Origin: Rhizobium favelukesii
GTDB taxonomy: Bacteria; Pseudomonadota; Alphaproteobacteria; Rhizobiales; Rhizobiaceae
DNA length: 64,000 nt
Reading direction: 5' to 3'
NCBI RefSeq assembly: GCF_000577275.2
Contig: NZ_HG916852.1
Coordinates: 2,669,001-2,733,000 of the forward strand
The notes under the pieces are model-generated. The model did no database searches. It saw only the letters and a program-made list of their open reading frames with translations, and was not told where the DNA came from. A program made the translations under genes and the position numbers. Below, piece by piece: positions 1-10,996 of the stretch (position 1 is its first letter; each line of letters opens with the position of its first letter).

Positions 1-1139
1 TCTTCCCAAACAGCGACCCGACGACCGCGCTGCTTGCGTCCTTCGCAACCTTCTCGATCGCCTTCTTTGCCCGTCCGCTTGGCGCCGTCGTCTTCGGCCA
101 TTTCGGCGACAGGATTGGCCGCAAGACGACGCTGGTTGCCGCCCTGCTCACCATGGGTATCTCGACGGTGGTAATCGGCCTTCTGCCCTCCTATGAATCG
201 ATCGGCGTCATCGCACCGCTGCTGCTCGCGCTTTGCCGTTTCGGCCAGGGCTTCGGTCTCGGCGGGGAATGGGGTGGCGCCGTGCTGCTCGCGACGGAGA
301 ACGCGCCGGAAGGCAAGCGCAGCTGGTATGGCATGTTTCCGCAGCTTGGCGCTCCGGTCGGCCTGTTCCTCTCCTCAGGCATTTTCTGGCTGCTTCTACA
401 GGTCATGTCTCAGGACGCCTTGCTGAGCTGGGGCTGGCGTGTGCCGTTCATCTCTTCCATTCTGCTGATCGTCATCGGTCTCTGGGTCCGCCTCTCGATC
501 ACCGAAACGCCGGCCTTCCAGAAGGCGATCGACAAGCAGGAGCGCGTTGCCGTCCCGGTTGCCGAACTTTTCCGCAAGTACAAGCGCAGCCTATTCCTCG
601 GCACCTTCGTGGCGCTCGCCACCTTCGTGCTGTTCTACATCGGCTCGGCTTACCTGCTGTCCTACAACGTCAAGGTCCTGAAGATACCGTTCCTTGACGC
701 GCTCGAAATCCAGATCGTCGGTTCGGTCGCCTTCGGTATCTTCATCCCGATCGTTGGTAAACTCGCCGAGCGGTTCGGACGTCGCGAAATGCTGATCCTC
801 ACCACCGTACTGATCGGTATCTTCTCGTTCTTCCTGCCGGGCCTGATGACGGGCGGCGAAGGCAGCATCGTGGTGTTTGCGATCGTCGCCATGGCGCTGA
901 TGGGCATGACCTACGGCCTGATCGGCACCGCGCTTGCCGCCCCCTTCCCAACGGCTGTTCGCTACACCGGCTCGTCGATCACCTTCAACCTTGCTGGCAT
1001 CTTCGGCGCTTCGCTGGCGCCCTATATCGCCACCTGGCTGCAGGCAAACCATGGCATGCAGTATGTCGGTTACTATCTCGGTCTGTCTGCCGTGATCACG
1101 CTGATCTGCATCCTGGCCTCCGGCCGCGACGAAGTCTGA
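1..1139 (+). CDS. MFS transporter, MHS (metabolite:H+ symporter) family, 5'-truncated by window edge
   Basis: The reading frame is open from base 3, so the gene begins left of the window; 378 codons are visible, and about 50-60 N-terminal residues are missing compared with the usual 430-450. The residues FGHFGDRIGRK, encoded near bases 100-125, are the loop 2-3 signature of the major facilitator superfamily. GQGFGLGGEWGGAVLLA follows and is typical of the MHS group (proline/betaine, shikimate, alpha-ketoglutarate and citrate carriers). Several hydrophobic segments follow. It should be a proton-coupled inner-membrane importer of a small organic acid or zwitterion; the substrate cannot be read from sequence. 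A strong terminator follows it, so it is the last gene of its transcript. It belongs to the same family as the gene at 56392-57726. Confidence 0.9.
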   Translation, partial: FPNSDPTTALLASFATFSIAFFARPLGAVVFGHFGDRIGRKTTLVAALLTMGISTVVIGLLPSYESIGVIAPLLLALCRFGQGFGLGGEWGGAVLLATENAPEGKRSWYGMFPQLGAPVGLFLSSGIFWLLLQVMSQDALLSWGWRVPFISSILLIVIGLWVRLSITETPAFQKAIDKQERVAVPVAELFRKYKRSLFLGTFVALATFVLFYIGSAYLLSYNVKVLKIPFLDALEIQIVGSVAFGIFIPIVGKLAERFGRREMLILTTVLIGIFSFFLPGLMTGGEGSIVVFAIVAMALMGMTYGLIGTALAAPFPTAVRYTGSSITFNLAGIFGASLAPYIATWLQANHGMQYVGYYLGLSAVITLICILASGRDEV

Positions 1140-1161
1140 TCCCGGAAATCCAATTTGAAGG

Positions 1162-1192
1162 GCCGCGACAGGCAACTGTCGCGGCTTTTTTT
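1162..1192 (+). terminator. Rho-independent terminator after the MFS gene
   Basis: A perfect 10-bp stem (GCCGCGACAG paired with CTGTCGCGGC) closes a GCAA tetraloop and is followed by seven T residues. It starts 23 bases after the MFS stop codon. Confidence 0.9.
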
Positions 1193-1248
1193 GTTGTTGT
1201 TGTCTGATCGCGCCTTGCTCCTAGATTTTCAGAAACAGGGGAAGCCAG

Positions 1249-2346
1249 ATGCTGACAAGACGATCACTGCTGACGCAAGGGCTCGGTGCCGGGATTTCGC
1301 TGACACTGCCGTCAATTGCGAAAGCAGCCAGCCTTCCGCCCACCGATGTCACCTTCCTTGTCATCAACGACGTCCACGCATGCCGCTTCGGAGACGGGCA
1401 AAGCCCGAACTGCCAGGATGAAGGCAAGACCGACGCAAACCTGTTACGCCACATTCTTGCATTGAACAGCATTCACCATCAAACTTGGCCTATGGAGATC
1501 GCCCGGAGACCGAGCGGCCTGCCGCTCGCCGGACAGCCCATTGCAAGGCCGCAGGGCATCATCGTCTGCGGCGATGTGACGGACGATGGTGGTGGTCAGA
1601 CGGCAGAGGTCGCGGAAGGGTCGCAGCTGCTGCAGTTTTCCCATCGCTACCAGCAAGGGCTCGGTGCCGATCATGTGCACTTTCCAGTCTATGTCGGCCT
1701 CGGCAATCACGACCTCGATCAGGATGGGCGCCCGCCGCAGGTCGACTGGTATCGCGATGAGCTGCGCGATTACGTGCAGATGAACCACAAGCCGAGCGTC
1801 TTCTTCAAGCCGCTGGTGCCCGTCGACAACTACGACGAAGCCTCGGACAACTATTCCTGGAACTGGGGCGGACTGCATCTGATCCAGGCGCAACGCTACG
1901 GTGGAGACAATACGAAAGGCGCCGCAAGCAGCCTCGATTGGATGAAGCGCGATCTCCAGACCTATGCATCAGATGGACGCCCGGTAGTCATCTTCCAGCA
2001 CTACGGGTGGGATCCGTTCTCATTGGAGCGCTGGGATCGCGAAAAGAAAACGTTCAATGCCAGCGGCACCGGCGCACCCCATTGGTGGGGTGAATCAGAA
2101 CGTCAGGAACTTCTCGCAATCCTCGAAGGCTACAATGTAATCGGCATTTTTCACGGACACGAGCACAACACGCCCATGGCCTACACCGTCGGCAAACTGG
2201 ATGTCTTCAAAGCGAAAGCCGCCTTCATGGGCGGCTTCTGCCTTGTCCGGGTGACAAGCAACACGATGGATGTAGCGATCGGCGAAGCCAGCGACAACAG
2301 AGGCGGAGTGACCTTTTCCACCGCTTTCACCAAGCGCTTCGCCTAA
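1249..2346 (+). CDS. Tat-exported calcineurin-like metallophosphoesterase
   Basis: A 365-residue protein with a twin-arginine signal (TRRSLL at residues 3-8, hydrophobic stretch, cleavage likely after AKA near residue 26), so it is probably exported folded to the periplasm. The metallophosphoesterase motifs are in order: NDVH at 40-43, GD at 108-109 (GDVTDD), GNHD at 152-155, a lone His at 251 (FQHYGWD) and GHEH at 303-306. These are the ligands of the usual dinuclear metal centre. An AGGGGA ribosome-binding site lies upstream of the ATG. The substrate is unknown; a phosphomonoester, phosphodiester or nucleotide are all possible. It ends 3 bases from the convergent murB stop with no terminator between them. 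Confidence 0.85.
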   Translation: MLTRRSLLTQGLGAGISLTLPSIAKAASLPPTDVTFLVINDVHACRFGDGQSPNCQDEGKTDANLLRHILALNSIHHQTWPMEIARRPSGLPLAGQPIARPQGIIVCGDVTDDGGGQTAEVAEGSQLLQFSHRYQQGLGADHVHFPVYVGLGNHDLDQDGRPPQVDWYRDELRDYVQMNHKPSVFFKPLVPVDNYDEASDNYSWNWGGLHLIQAQRYGGDNTKGAASSLDWMKRDLQTYASDGRPVVIFQHYGWDPFSLERWDREKKTFNASGTGAPHWWGESERQELLAILEGYNVIGIFHGHEHNTPMAYTVGKLDVFKAKAAFMGGFCLVRVTSNTMDVAIGEASDNRGGVTFSTAFTKRFA

Positions 2347-2349
2347 GGA

Positions 2350-3324
2350 TTACTCGCTGGTCACGCCCTGAAAGGGACGTACCTCGCGCCCGGGCATGAA
2401 GACGCCGAGACGCTTGATCTCCCACTCGAGCTTGATGCCGGAATTCTCGAAGACTTCGCGGCGGACCTGTTCGCCGAGATACTCGAGATCGTATCCCGTC
2501 GCCTGCCCCATGTTGATCATGAAGTTGCAGTGAAGCGAGGACATCTGCGCGCCGCCGATCACCAGGCCCCGGCATCCGGCCTCGTCGACGAGCTTCCAGG
2601 CGGAATGCCCTTCCGGGTTTTTGAAGGTCGAGCCGCCGGTCTTTTCGCGGATCGGCTGTACCGTCTCGCGATGGCTGCGCACAGCGTCCATCTCAGCGCG
2701 GATCTTAGCGCGATCCTCGCCATACCCTTCGAAGAGCACCGACGTAAAAATCAAATCGTTCGGTACCGACGAATGACGGTAGGAATAGCCCATATCTGCG
2801 TTCGACAGGACATGCTTGTTCCCCTTGCGATCAACGGCGTTCACCTCGACAAGCCGTTCGCGCGTCTCGGCGCCGTTGGCGCCGGCGTTCATGCGTACCG
2901 CACCGCCAATGCTCCCCGGAATGCCGTAGTAGAAATGGAAGCCGCCTATGCCGTTATCCATTGCCATGGCTGCGACATGCTTGTCCGGGCAGATTGAACC
3001 GGCAAGGATGCGATTTTCGCCCGCGAGCTCGACCGCCCCAAAGCCCTTCGCCGAAAGCCGCAGAACGACGCCAGGAATTCCACCATCGCGCACGAGAATG
3101 TTGGAGCCGACGCCCACGACAGTGACCGGCACCTCCTCCGGCAGAATCTTGAGGAAGGCGATAAGGTCGTCCTCGTCGTGCGGCTGGAACATCAGCTCGG
3201 CCAGACCGCCGGCGTGGAACCAGGTGACGCGGTCCATCGGCGCATCCGGTGTGATCCTCCCACGGATGTCCTTTACGCCGTCGCCAAGCGACGCAAGAAG
3301 CTTTTCCCCATTCACCTGTTTCAT
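2350..3324 (-). CDS. murB: UDP-N-acetylenolpyruvoylglucosamine reductase
   Basis: A 324-residue FAD enzyme that reduces UDP-GlcNAc-enolpyruvate to UDP-MurNAc in the cytoplasm, the second committed step of peptidoglycan precursor synthesis. [13 protein letters not shown] and [19 protein letters not shown] form the FAD-binding domain, and [10 protein letters not shown] near the C-terminus carries the catalytic Ser region. The [13 protein letters not shown] helix is as in family members. The ATG overlaps the murC stop by 4 bases (ATGA), so translation is probably coupled. It is the last gene of the dcw run here. In many alphaproteobacteria ddl, ftsQ, ftsA and ftsZ follow closely; here a convergent metallophosphoesterase gene follows. 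Confidence 0.97.
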   Translation of the reverse strand: MKQVNGEKLLASLGDGVKDIRGRITPDAPMDRVTWFHAGGLAELMFQPHDEDDLIAFLKILPEEVPVTVVGVGSNILVRDGGIPGVVLRLSAKGFGAVELAGENRILAGSICPDKHVAAMAMDNGIGGFHFYYGIPGSIGGAVRMNAGANGAETRERLVEVNAVDRKGNKHVLSNADMGYSYRHSSVPNDLIFTSVLFEGYGEDRAKIRAEMDAVRSHRETVQPIREKTGGSTFKNPEGHSAWKLVDEAGCRGLVIGGAQMSSLHCNFMINMGQATGYDLEYLGEQVRREVFENSGIKLEWEIKRLGVFMPGREVRPFQGVTSE

Positions 3325-4736
3325 GCAGATATTCCCGAAAGGCTTTCCAATTGCTTGGGCAACGCTGCCGCCCAGTATGTGATACTCCCAGCCCCTAACA
3401 GAACCACAAAATCCCCCGGCTTTGCAATCTCTGCGACCATTTCAGGCAAAAGCTCTGGGGACGACAGGAAGCGGGCATCGCGGTGACCGCCCGATTTGAT
3501 CAGCGACACAAGTGCCTCGGAGGTCGCTCCTTCGATGGGATCCTCACCCGCGGCGTACACAGGCGCGAGGAAAATACTATCCGCATCGTTGAAGCAGGAT
3601 GCAAACTCTTCGAAAAGGCTGGACAGCCGCGAATAGCGATGCGGCTGATGAACCGCGATCACACGACCCTTGCAGGCCTCGCGCGCAGCCCGCAGCACGG
3701 CCTTGATCTCGACCGGGTGGTGGCCGTAATCATCGAAGATCTGAACGCCGTTCCATTCGCCGGTCAGCGTGAAGCGGCGCTTGACGCCGCCAAAGGACGC
3801 GAGCCCCTTGGCAATGTCCTCGCTCGACATGCCGAGGCGGTTGGCAACCGCGATCGCGGCTGTGGCGTTGGAGATGTTGTGGCGACCCGGCATGGGCATG
3901 ACCAGATTGTCGAGCCTGATAACCTGCCCCGTCCGGCGGCGGCGGATCTCCACGTCGAAGATCGAACGCGCACCATCGATGCGCACATTCATGAAGCGCA
4001 CGTCGGCCTGCGGGTTTTCACCATAGGTGATGACCTTGCGATCCTCGATCCGACCGACCAGCGCCTGCACCTCCGGGTGGTCGAGGCACATGACGCCGAA
4101 GCCATAGAACGGCACGTTCTCGACGAACTGCCGGAAAGCCGCACGAACGGCATCGAAGTTGCCGTAGTGGTCGAGGTGTTCCGGGTCGATGTTGGTGATA
4201 ACAGCAACATCGGCGGGAAGCTTCAGGAACGTGCCGTCGGATTCGTCGGCCTCTACCACCATCCACTCGCCTTCGCCCATTCGGGCATTGGTGCCGTAGG
4301 CATTGATGATGCCGCCATTGATGACCGTGGGATCGAGGCCACCCGCTTCCAACAACGTCGCCACCAGCGACGTCGTCGTGGTTTTTCCATGCGTACCGCC
4401 GATTGCAATCGCATTGCGGAACCGCATCAATTCGGCAAGCATCTCCGCCCGGCGCACGACCGGCAGCAGCTTTTCGCGCGCCGCCACGAGCTCCGGGTTG
4501 TTTTTCTTGATCGCGGTCGAGACGACCACCACTTCGGCGTCACCGAGGTTCTCTGCTTTGTGGCCGACGAAGACTTCGATGCCCTTGTCGCGCAGGCGTT
4601 GCACATTGGCGCTGTCGGCCTGATCCGATCCCTGCACACGATGGCCGAGATTATGGAGCACTTCGGCAATGCCGCTCATGCCGATGCCACCGATGCCGAT
4701 GAAATGAACGAGGCCGATGGCCTTCGGCATTTTCAT
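3321..4736 (-). CDS. murC: UDP-N-acetylmuramate--L-alanine ligase
   Basis: A 471-residue Mur ligase that adds L-Ala to UDP-MurNAc using ATP. The N-terminal Rossmann-like motif is [17 protein letters not shown]. The ATP P-loop is [11 protein letters not shown] near residue 115, and [11 protein letters not shown] is the Mur ligase C-terminal signature with HQPHRYSR downstream. Length matches the family. The ATG overlaps the murG stop by 4 bases, and murB starts inside its own stop, giving a tightly coupled murG-murC-murB unit. A second ATG two codons downstream is also possible. Confidence 0.97.
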   Translation of the reverse strand: MKMPKAIGLVHFIGIGGIGMSGIAEVLHNLGHRVQGSDQADSANVQRLRDKGIEVFVGHKAENLGDAEVVVVSTAIKKNNPELVAAREKLLPVVRRAEMLAELMRFRNAIAIGGTHGKTTTTSLVATLLEAGGLDPTVINGGIINAYGTNARMGEGEWMVVEADESDGTFLKLPADVAVITNIDPEHLDHYGNFDAVRAAFRQFVENVPFYGFGVMCLDHPEVQALVGRIEDRKVITYGENPQADVRFMNVRIDGARSIFDVEIRRRRTGQVIRLDNLVMPMPGRHNISNATAAIAVANRLGMSSEDIAKGLASFGGVKRRFTLTGEWNGVQIFDDYGHHPVEIKAVLRAAREACKGRVIAVHQPHRYSRLSSLFEEFASCFNDADSIFLAPVYAAGEDPIEGATSEALVSLIKSGGHRDARFLSSPELLPEMVAEIAKPGDFVVLLGAGSITYWAAALPKQLESLSGISA

Positions 4737-5857
4737 GCGCGTTTCCCCTTGAACTCTGCAATTGTCCGTCGTGCCGCAATAGCCTCTACCATGTCGGCAA
4801 GCAAGTTCGCAGCGTCGGGTTTACCCGCTTGCTTGGCGGCGGCGGCCATCCGGGCGAGCTTTTCCGGGTCGTTCATCACATGGGTGAGGATCGAAGCGAT
4901 CTTCTCGGGCGAAAGCTCGGCCTGAGGAATGACTTTGGCGCCGCCTGTCGCCGCAAGCGCTGCCGCATTCGCCGCCTGATCGTGATCCAAAGCATGCGGA
5001 TAGGGCACGAGCACGGCCGGTCGCCCGATGACGGAAATCTCCGAAACAGTCGATGCGCCGGAGCGGCAGATAACGAGATGTGCCGCGGCAAGTCGTTCGG
5101 CCATATCGGTGAAGAACGGTGCTGTGTCAGCCGCCATCTTCAATTGGGCGACGCAAACGCTCATCATCTCCATGTCTTCTGGTCGAACCTGCTGGGTAAT
5201 GCGCAGGCGGTCGCGAAGCCCGTCATCGAGCAAGCTGATGGCCGTCGGCATTGCCTTGGAGAAATACTGTGCACCCTGGCTGCCGCCAAAGACGACCAGA
5301 TTGAAAGGCTCACCTGGTTTCGAAGGAGAATATGGCACGTTGGCAGCGGCGATAATGGCCGGGCGCACCGGATTGCCTGTCGTCACCGTCTTGTCGGGAA
5401 ACTGGCCACCGCCTTCAGGCAGGAACCCGCCGGCAATCGCCTGCACGCGGCTCGCCAGCGCCTTGTTGGCGCGTCCCATCACCGCATTCTGCTCATGGAT
5501 CATGGCAGGCACGCCGAGGCGCGTTGCGGCGAGCAACGGCGGCACGGTCGGATATCCGCCGAAGCCGACGACAACAGCGGGCTTCAGGCGCGCGATCAGC
5601 TTCTTGGCGGCCCGCATGCCGCTCCAGAGCGTCCACAGGGAGCGCGCAACGGCAACTGGATTTTTCGAACCGATCGTCGCCGATGGCACGACATGAATCT
5701 CATCGGCAGGGAATTTGCCGGCATAGCGCTCAGCGCGGCTGTCGGTGACCAGATGCACGGAATAGCCGCGTTCCTTCAGCTTATAGGCCAAAGCCTCCGC
5801 GGGAAACACATGACCGCCGGTTCCCCCGGCGGCAAGCAGGACGATGCCTTTACTCAT
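4733..5857 (-). CDS. murG: UDP-N-acetylglucosamine--N-acetylmuramyl-(pentapeptide) pyrophosphoryl-undecaprenol N-acetylglucosamine transferase
   Basis: A GT28 glycosyltransferase that converts lipid I to lipid II at the inner face of the membrane. [14 protein letters not shown] at the N-terminus is the acceptor-site G-loop, [10 protein letters not shown] the second G-loop, and [10 protein letters not shown] with [11 protein letters not shown] the UDP-GlcNAc site. I chose the ATG at 5857 (MSKGIVLL), because the GGAG within the end of ftsW sits about 9 bases upstream. A GTG at 5863, directly abutting the ftsW stop, would add two residues. The product is 374 residues. Confidence 0.96.
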   Translation of the reverse strand: MSKGIVLLAAGGTGGHVFPAEALAYKLKERGYSVHLVTDSRAERYAGKFPADEIHVVPSATIGSKNPVAVARSLWTLWSGMRAAKKLIARLKPAVVVGFGGYPTVPPLLAATRLGVPAMIHEQNAVMGRANKALASRVQAIAGGFLPEGGGQFPDKTVTTGNPVRPAIIAAANVPYSPSKPGEPFNLVVFGGSQGAQYFSKAMPTAISLLDDGLRDRLRITQQVRPEDMEMMSVCVAQLKMAADTAPFFTDMAERLAAAHLVICRSGASTVSEISVIGRPAVLVPYPHALDHDQAANAAALAATGGAKVIPQAELSPEKIASILTHVMNDPEKLARMAAAAKQAGKPDAANLLADMVEAIAARRTIAEFKGKRA

Positions 5858-5863
5858 AAGCAC

Positions 5864-7018
5864 TCACTCCGCCGGCATACCATGCGCGACGCGAAAGAGG
5901 CTCCGCTCTTGCGCGCGCTTTTCCGGCCTATGACGCGTCAGCGCGAGAATAAACCCGGCGGTGACGCAGATGGCGACCATGGACGAACCGCCGTAGGAAA
6001 TCAGCGGCAGGGTCATGCCTTTTGCCGGCAGCAGTTCGAGATTGACGCCCACGTTGATGATCGACTGTATGCCGATCTGCAGCACGAGACCAGCGACAGC
6101 AAAGCGGTTGAAGTCGTTCCGCTCCTTGTAGGCATGCGAGAGACCGCGCAGCACGAGGACGGAAAACAGCGCGACAAGCGCCATGCAGAAGACGATGCCG
6201 AACTCCTCGGCAGCGACCGAGAAGATGAAGTCGGTATGGGCGTCCGGAATGATGCGCTTGACGATGCCCTCGCCCGGTCCCTGGCCAAACCAGTCGCCGC
6301 GGATGATGGCTTCGCGCGCCGTATCGATCTGGAAGGTATCGCCCTCGCCAGTCAGGAACTTGTCGATACGCAGTGCCACGTGCGGGAACACGTAGTAGGC
6401 GCCAAAAAGTCCTCCGACGCCGCCGGCGCCAAGAAGAATGATCCATATCCACGGCATGCCTGCCATGAAAAACATTCCGCCCCAGACGGCCGTCGTGAGG
6501 ATCGTCTGCCCAAGGTCGGGCTGGGCGACCAGTAGCGCGGCAACGATGCCGAAGAGGATGATGGCGAACAGGTTGCCCGGAATCTCCGGCTGCCTCGCAT
6601 GCTCGGCAAAGAGCCACGCACAGACGACGACGAAAGCCGGTTTCATGAACTCGGAGGGCTGGATCGAAATGCCGGCCAAGGTGACCCAGCGGCGGGAGCC
6701 CTTGACCTCGACACCGAAGAACAGCGCCAACAGCATCATGCCGAGGGCGACAATCAGCAGGATGATCGCCGTGCGCCGCACTTGGCGCGGCGTCAGGAAG
6801 GAGAGACCAATCATGACACAGAGCGAGGGGATCATGAAGGCCGCGTGTCGCTTGACGAAGTGGAACGGCTCCAGCCCGATACGCTCGGCGACCGCTGGCG
6901 ACGCAGCGAACGACAGCATGAAGCCGATGCCCATCAGGAAGATGAACATCGCCAGGAAAAAGCGGTCGATGGTCCAAAACCAATCGGCCAGAGGCCCACG
7001 TTCCGCACGGCTTACCAT
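5864..7018 (-). CDS. ftsW: Cell division lipid II polymerase / SEDS protein FtsW
   Basis: A 384-residue polytopic membrane protein of the SEDS family, the septal peptidoglycan glycosyltransferase that works with the class B PBP encoded by ftsI. About ten hydrophobic segments are visible. The conserved SEDS stretches GSRRWVTLAGISIQPSEFMK, PDLGQTI, FIFSVAAEEFG and the C-terminal GMTLPLISYGGSS are all intact. AGGAG inside the end of murD provides the ribosome-binding site, and the start is 1 base after the murD stop. The C-terminus is short and basic (RHRPEKRAQE). Confidence 0.97.
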   Translation of the reverse strand: MVSRAERGPLADWFWTIDRFFLAMFIFLMGIGFMLSFAASPAVAERIGLEPFHFVKRHAAFMIPSLCVMIGLSFLTPRQVRRTAIILLIVALGMMLLALFFGVEVKGSRRWVTLAGISIQPSEFMKPAFVVVCAWLFAEHARQPEIPGNLFAIILFGIVAALLVAQPDLGQTILTTAVWGGMFFMAGMPWIWIILLGAGGVGGLFGAYYVFPHVALRIDKFLTGEGDTFQIDTAREAIIRGDWFGQGPGEGIVKRIIPDAHTDFIFSVAAEEFGIVFCMALVALFSVLVLRGLSHAYKERNDFNRFAVAGLVLQIGIQSIINVGVNLELLPAKGMTLPLISYGGSSMVAICVTAGFILALTRHRPEKRAQERSLFRVAHGMPAE

Positions 7019-7019
7019 G

Positions 7020-8432
7020 TCATTTATCTCCTGTTGCCGAATCGATCAGCATGGTGATCTCGTCGAGCGCTGCCACATGGCTGACAAATGCATCGCCCCT
7101 GACTTCGAAGTTCTTATATTGGTCGAAACTTGCGCAAGCCGGAGATAACATCACGGCCAGCGGGCCACTTTCATCTTTGTCGGCATCCGCAGCAGCATGC
7201 GCTACGGCGCGCTCCAGCGTTCCAGAAATCTCATATGGCACGGCTTCGCCGAGCGTCGCGGCAAATTCCGCCGCAGCTTCGCCGATCAGATAAGCCTTGG
7301 CGATCCGCGGGAAGAAGCCCGTCAGCGACGTGATGCCCCCAGCTTTTGGCAGCCCACCGGCGATCCAGTAGATGCGGTCGTAACTCGACAGCGCCGGAGC
7401 GGCCGCATCCGCGTTGGTGGCCTTCGAGTCGTTGACGAAAACGACGTTGCCGCGACACCCGACCGGCTGCATCCGATGCTTGAGCCCGGGGAAGGACGTC
7501 AAGCCCGCGCGAATTTCCTCTTCCGAGACACCGACTGCAAGGCATGCGGCAACTGCCGCAGCGGCATTCTGCGCATTGTGGCCGCCCCGCAGTGTCTGGA
7601 TCCCTTCAAGATCGGCAATCGACTTTGTTGCGCCTCCCGAGGCTTCGATAAGCTTGGTTCCTTCCGCATAGATGCCATAGGGAAGCGCATGACGCCGGGA
7701 AATCCGCGTGACCTTGCCACCTGCTCGTTCGATACGATCTGCGATCATCTCGCAATGGCTGTCGTCCACGCCGATGACGGCAACGTCGCTACCTGCAACG
7801 AGCCGCTCCTTGATGTCGGCATAGTGCTGCATCGTCCCGTGGCGATCGAGATGATCGGGCGTCAGGTTGAGCAGGATGCCAGCGGAGGGATTGAGCGTCG
7901 GTGCAAGGTCGATCTGGTAGGACGAGCACTCGACGACGTAGAAGCGTCCATCCTTCGGCGGATCGAGCGTCAGGACCGCCGTCCCGATGTTGCCGCCGAG
8001 CTGTGTGTCGCGCCCACTCGAGGTCAGGATATGCGCGATCAGCGCCGTCGTCGTCGACTTGCCGTTGGTGCCGGTGATGGCGATGAACGGGCAACCCGGC
8101 GCATGCGCCCGGCGTTCGCGTACGAAAAGCTCGACGTCGCCGACGATATCAACCCCGGCCGCACGAGCGAGATCGACTGTCCAGTGTGGCTTCGGATGGG
8201 TCAACGGCACGCCTGGCGAAAGCACGAAGAGCGACTGCGCGCTCCAGTCAATGGAGCGCAGATCGACCGTACGAATGCCTTCAGCGGCGGCCTTGGAGAC
8301 GCTGTCTGGGTTATCGTCCCATGCAGTGACCTCGGCCCCCCCCAATTTGAGCGCACGCGCCGTGGCAAAGCCCGAGCCGCCGAGCCCAAAGAGCGCGACC
8401 TTCTTGCCTGCAAGTGTCGTAATCGGGATCAT
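7020..8432 (-). CDS. murD: UDP-N-acetylmuramoylalanine--D-glutamate ligase
   Basis: A 470-residue Mur ligase adding D-Glu to UDP-MurNAc-L-Ala. It has a Rossmann-like N-terminus ([17 protein letters not shown]), the P-loop [15 protein letters not shown] near residue 118, the [14 protein letters not shown]ur signature, [15 protein letters not shown] and [18 protein letters not shown] near the C-terminus. All are standard for MurD. It sits between mraY (7 bases upstream) and ftsW (1 base downstream) in the canonical dcw order. Confidence 0.97.
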   Translation of the reverse strand: MIPITTLAGKKVALFGLGGSGFATARALKLGGAEVTAWDDNPDSVSKAAAEGIRTVDLRSIDWSAQSLFVLSPGVPLTHPKPHWTVDLARAAGVDIVGDVELFVRERRAHAPGCPFIAITGTNGKSTTTALIAHILTSSGRDTQLGGNIGTAVLTLDPPKDGRFYVVECSSYQIDLAPTLNPSAGILLNLTPDHLDRHGTMQHYADIKERLVAGSDVAVIGVDDSHCEMIADRIERAGGKVTRISRRHALPYGIYAEGTKLIEASGGATKSIADLEGIQTLRGGHNAQNAAAAVAACLAVGVSEEEIRAGLTSFPGLKHRMQPVGCRGNVVFVNDSKATNADAAAPALSSYDRIYWIAGGLPKAGGITSLTGFFPRIAKAYLIGEAAAEFAATLGEAVPYEISGTLERAVAHAAADADKDESGPLAVMLSPACASFDQYKNFEVRGDAFVSHVAALDEITMLIDSATGDK

Positions 8433-8439
8433 CGCCGCC

Positions 8440-9540
8440 TTACCGCAGCTTCAGGGTGGAGAGACCAAGCAGGGCGAGACCGACGGCGACGATCCAGAAG
8501 CGGATCACCACCTGGCTTTCCGTCCAGCCCTTCTTTTCGAAATGGTGATGGATCGGCGCCATCAGAAAGACGCGCCGACCGGTCATCTTGAAGAAGCCGA
8601 CCTGAATGATGACAGAGAGCGTTTCCATTACGAACAGACCGCCAATGATCGCCATGACGATCTCGTGCTTGGTCGCAACGGCAACCGTGCCGATCGTGCC
8701 GCCGAGTGCCAGCGAGCCGGTGTCGCCCATGAAGATCGCAGCGGGCGGTGCATTGAACCAGAGGAAGCCAAGGCCGGCGCCGATAACGGCACCGAGGACA
8801 ACCGAGAGTTCGCCCGTGCCCGGTACGAAATTGATCTGTAGGTAATTTGCGAAGACGACGTTACCCGCCAGGTAGGCGATGACGCCAAAGGACGCAGCGG
8901 CGATCATCACGGGGACGATGGCAAGGCCATCAAGACCATCGGTAAGGTTCACGGCATTGCCGGCGCCAACGATGACGAAGCCGCCGAAGACAACGAACAT
9001 GATGCCGAGATTGATCATGAAATCCTTGAAGAAGGGAAAGGCAACCGACGACCCGAAGGTCGAACCTGCCGTACCCGACGCCAGCGCCGTGCGCATCATG
9101 AAGTAGACGGCAATGCCGGCGATCACGAACTCGATACCGAGACGAGCCTTGCCGGAGAATCCCTTATGGCTTTGCTTGGTGACTTTCAGGTAGTCGTCGT
9201 AAAAGCCGATCGCACCGAAACCGAGGGTCACGAGCAGCGTGGCAACCACATAGAGGTTCGAAAGGTCGGCCCAAAGCAGCGACGAACCGACAATACCGGC
9301 GAGGATCATTAGGCCGCCCATGGTCGGCGTACCGGCTTTCTTGAAGTGCGTTTGCGGACCGTCGGCGCGGATCGGCTGCCCCTTGCCCTGGCGGATCCGC
9401 AGCGAATTGATGATCATCGGACCAAAGAGGAACACGATGAAGGCGGACGTAAACAGGGAGGCGCCCGTGCGGAAGGTAATGTACCTGAACAGATTCAAGA
9501 ATTTCAGATGTTCCGACAGTTCGACAAGCCAAATCAGCAT
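8440..9540 (-). CDS. mraY: Phospho-N-acetylmuramoyl-pentapeptide transferase
   Basis: A 366-residue polytopic integral membrane enzyme that transfers phospho-MurNAc-pentapeptide to undecaprenyl phosphate, giving lipid I. Diagnostic motifs are [19 protein letters not shown] (the DD pair), [25 protein letters not shown] and the HHH of [12 protein letters not shown]. The length matches alphaproteobacterial MraY. It is in canonical position between murF and murD; the 22-base gap to murF has no promoter or terminator that I can see. Confidence 0.97.
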   Translation of the reverse strand: MLIWLVELSEHLKFLNLFRYITFRTGASLFTSAFIVFLFGPMIINSLRIRQGKGQPIRADGPQTHFKKAGTPTMGGLMILAGIVGSSLLWADLSNLYVVATLLVTLGFGAIGFYDDYLKVTKQSHKGFSGKARLGIEFVIAGIAVYFMMRTALASGTAGSTFGSSVAFPFFKDFMINLGIMFVVFGGFVIVGAGNAVNLTDGLDGLAIVPVMIAAASFGVIAYLAGNVVFANYLQINFVPGTGELSVVLGAVIGAGLGFLWFNAPPAAIFMGDTGSLALGGTIGTVAVATKHEIVMAIIGGLFVMETLSVIIQVGFFKMTGRRVFLMAPIHHHFEKKGWTESQVVIRFWIVAVGLALLGLSTLKLR

Positions 9541-9562
9541 TCAGGGCCCCTTGTTTACCCGC

Positions 9563-10996
9563 TCAAAAATCGCGTTGCGTGTCGGCAAATGGCGGGAACT
9601 TGTCAAGGAGCACGGCGACGATCTTGCCGAAACCGATGCCCAGTGACGATTTTACCATCAGCACGTCGCCAGCCGCGACAGCGTTCAATATGTACTCTGC
9701 TAGTTCTTCGGTCTTCTCGTAGTGGACGACCTGCACGCTCTCGGGGAGCGATTCCTTCAGCGCAACCATTTCAGGGCCGGCAAGCCAGACGTGCTCAATA
9801 CCGGCAGCGAGCAATGGCCCTGCCAGATCCGAATGGACCTTCTCCGCGTAGTCGCCCATCTCCAGCATGTCGCCAAGCACGGCGATGCGGCGTCCCGTGC
9901 CCGTCGGCACGGAACTCGCAAGCACAGCGATTGCCGCTCGCATCGAAGCAGGATTGGCGTTGTAGCTCTCGTCGACGACTGTGAAGGAGCTGCGCTCGAT
10001 CGCCAAGCGATGACGACGGCCCCTGCCCTTTTCCGGCTGGAGGGTCGCGAGGGCGGCGATTGCCTGCCGCATATCAGCTCCGACGATCTTCACGACGCCG
10101 AGGGCGGCCAGCGCATTCTCGGCGATGTGCCGGCCCGGCGCGCCGATCGCAACTTCCTTCGTCTCGCCGTCAATGGTGATCCACAACGTCGAACTCTGAT
10201 CAGAGCCGTTGAATTCTGCCAGGCGAAACTCGGCCTTCGCATGCTGACCGAAGGAATGGATGTGCTGGATGCCGTGTGTCTCTGCGGTGCGCTCCAGGAA
10301 ATTGAACTGATCGTTGTCGCGATTAAGCACGACCTGCCCGCCCGGCACTACGCCTTCGAAGACCTCGGCCTTTGCCGTCGCGATCTCCCTTATGCTCTTG
10401 AAATTGCCGAGGTGAGCGGGCGCGATCGTCGTGATCACCGCAACATGCGGCTGGATCATCTTGACCAGCGGACGGATCTCGTCCGGATGGTTCATGCCCA
10501 CTTCGAAGACGCCGAAATAGGTATCGAGCGGCATGCGGGCGAGCGTCAAAGGTACGCCCCAGTGATTGTTAAAAGAAGCAACGGAGGCATGCACCTTGCC
10601 CGATGGAGACAAGACCCGCCGCAGCATCTCCTTGGTCGTCGTCTTTCCGACCGAGCCGGTCACGGCAATGATCTGGGCGCGCGAACGCGCGCGAGAGGCT
10701 TGCCCGAGTTTGCCGAGCGCCGCCAACACATCCTCCACGACGATCACCGGAACCGTCAGCCGCCCCATGGCGGGAAGGCGCGCTTCGCTGACGACGAGAA
10801 GAGCTGCACCGTTTGCCATCGCCATCGAGGCGTAGTCGTGGCCGTCGACGCGGTCGCCCTTGATGGCAAAGAAGGCTTCGCCGGACGCGATGGAACGGCT
10901 GTCGATGGAAATCCCGGTAATGCCCTCAGGCAAAGTGCCGAACGGCCGCCCGGCCATGGCGGCAATCAAGTCTTCCGTCGTCCAAAGCCAGTTCAC
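9563..10996 (-). CDS. murF: UDP-N-acetylmuramoyl-tripeptide--D-alanyl-D-alanine ligase
   Basis: A 477-residue Mur ligase that adds D-Ala-D-Ala to the UDP-MurNAc-tripeptide, completing the cytoplasmic precursor. The ATP P-loop is [14 protein letters not shown] near residue 112, followed by [13 protein letters not shown] and GMNHPDEI, and [11 protein letters not shown] in the C-terminal half. The start is a GTG that overlaps the murE stop (GTGA), with GGAGGAG 8 bases upstream. An ATG-only start search would miss this start. Confidence 0.96.
   Translation of the reverse strand: MNWLWTTEDLIAAMAGRPFGTLPEGITGISIDSRSIASGEAFFAIKGDRVDGHDYASMAMANGAALLVVSEARLPAMGRLTVPVIVVEDVLAALGKLGQASRARSRAQIIAVTGSVGKTTTKEMLRRVLSPSGKVHASVASFNNHWGVPLTLARMPLDTYFGVFEVGMNHPDEIRPLVKMIQPHVAVITTIAPAHLGNFKSIREIATAKAEVFEGVVPGGQVVLNRDNDQFNFLERTAETHGIQHIHSFGQHAKAEFRLAEFNGSDQSSTLWITIDGETKEVAIGAPGRHIAENALAALGVVKIVGADMRQAIAALATLQPEKGRGRRHRLAIERSSFTVVDESYNANPASMRAAIAVLASSVPTGTGRRIAVLGDMLEMGDYAEKVHSDLAGPLLAAGIEHVWLAGPEMVALKESLPESVQVVHYEKTEELAEYILNAVAAGDVLMVKSSLGIGFGKIVAVLLDKFPPFADTQRDF

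Noticed and set aside
4829..6535. A 568-codon plus-strand frame opposite murG and ftsW
   Set aside because: Antisense shadow of two essential genes, with no recognisable motif or ribosome-binding site.
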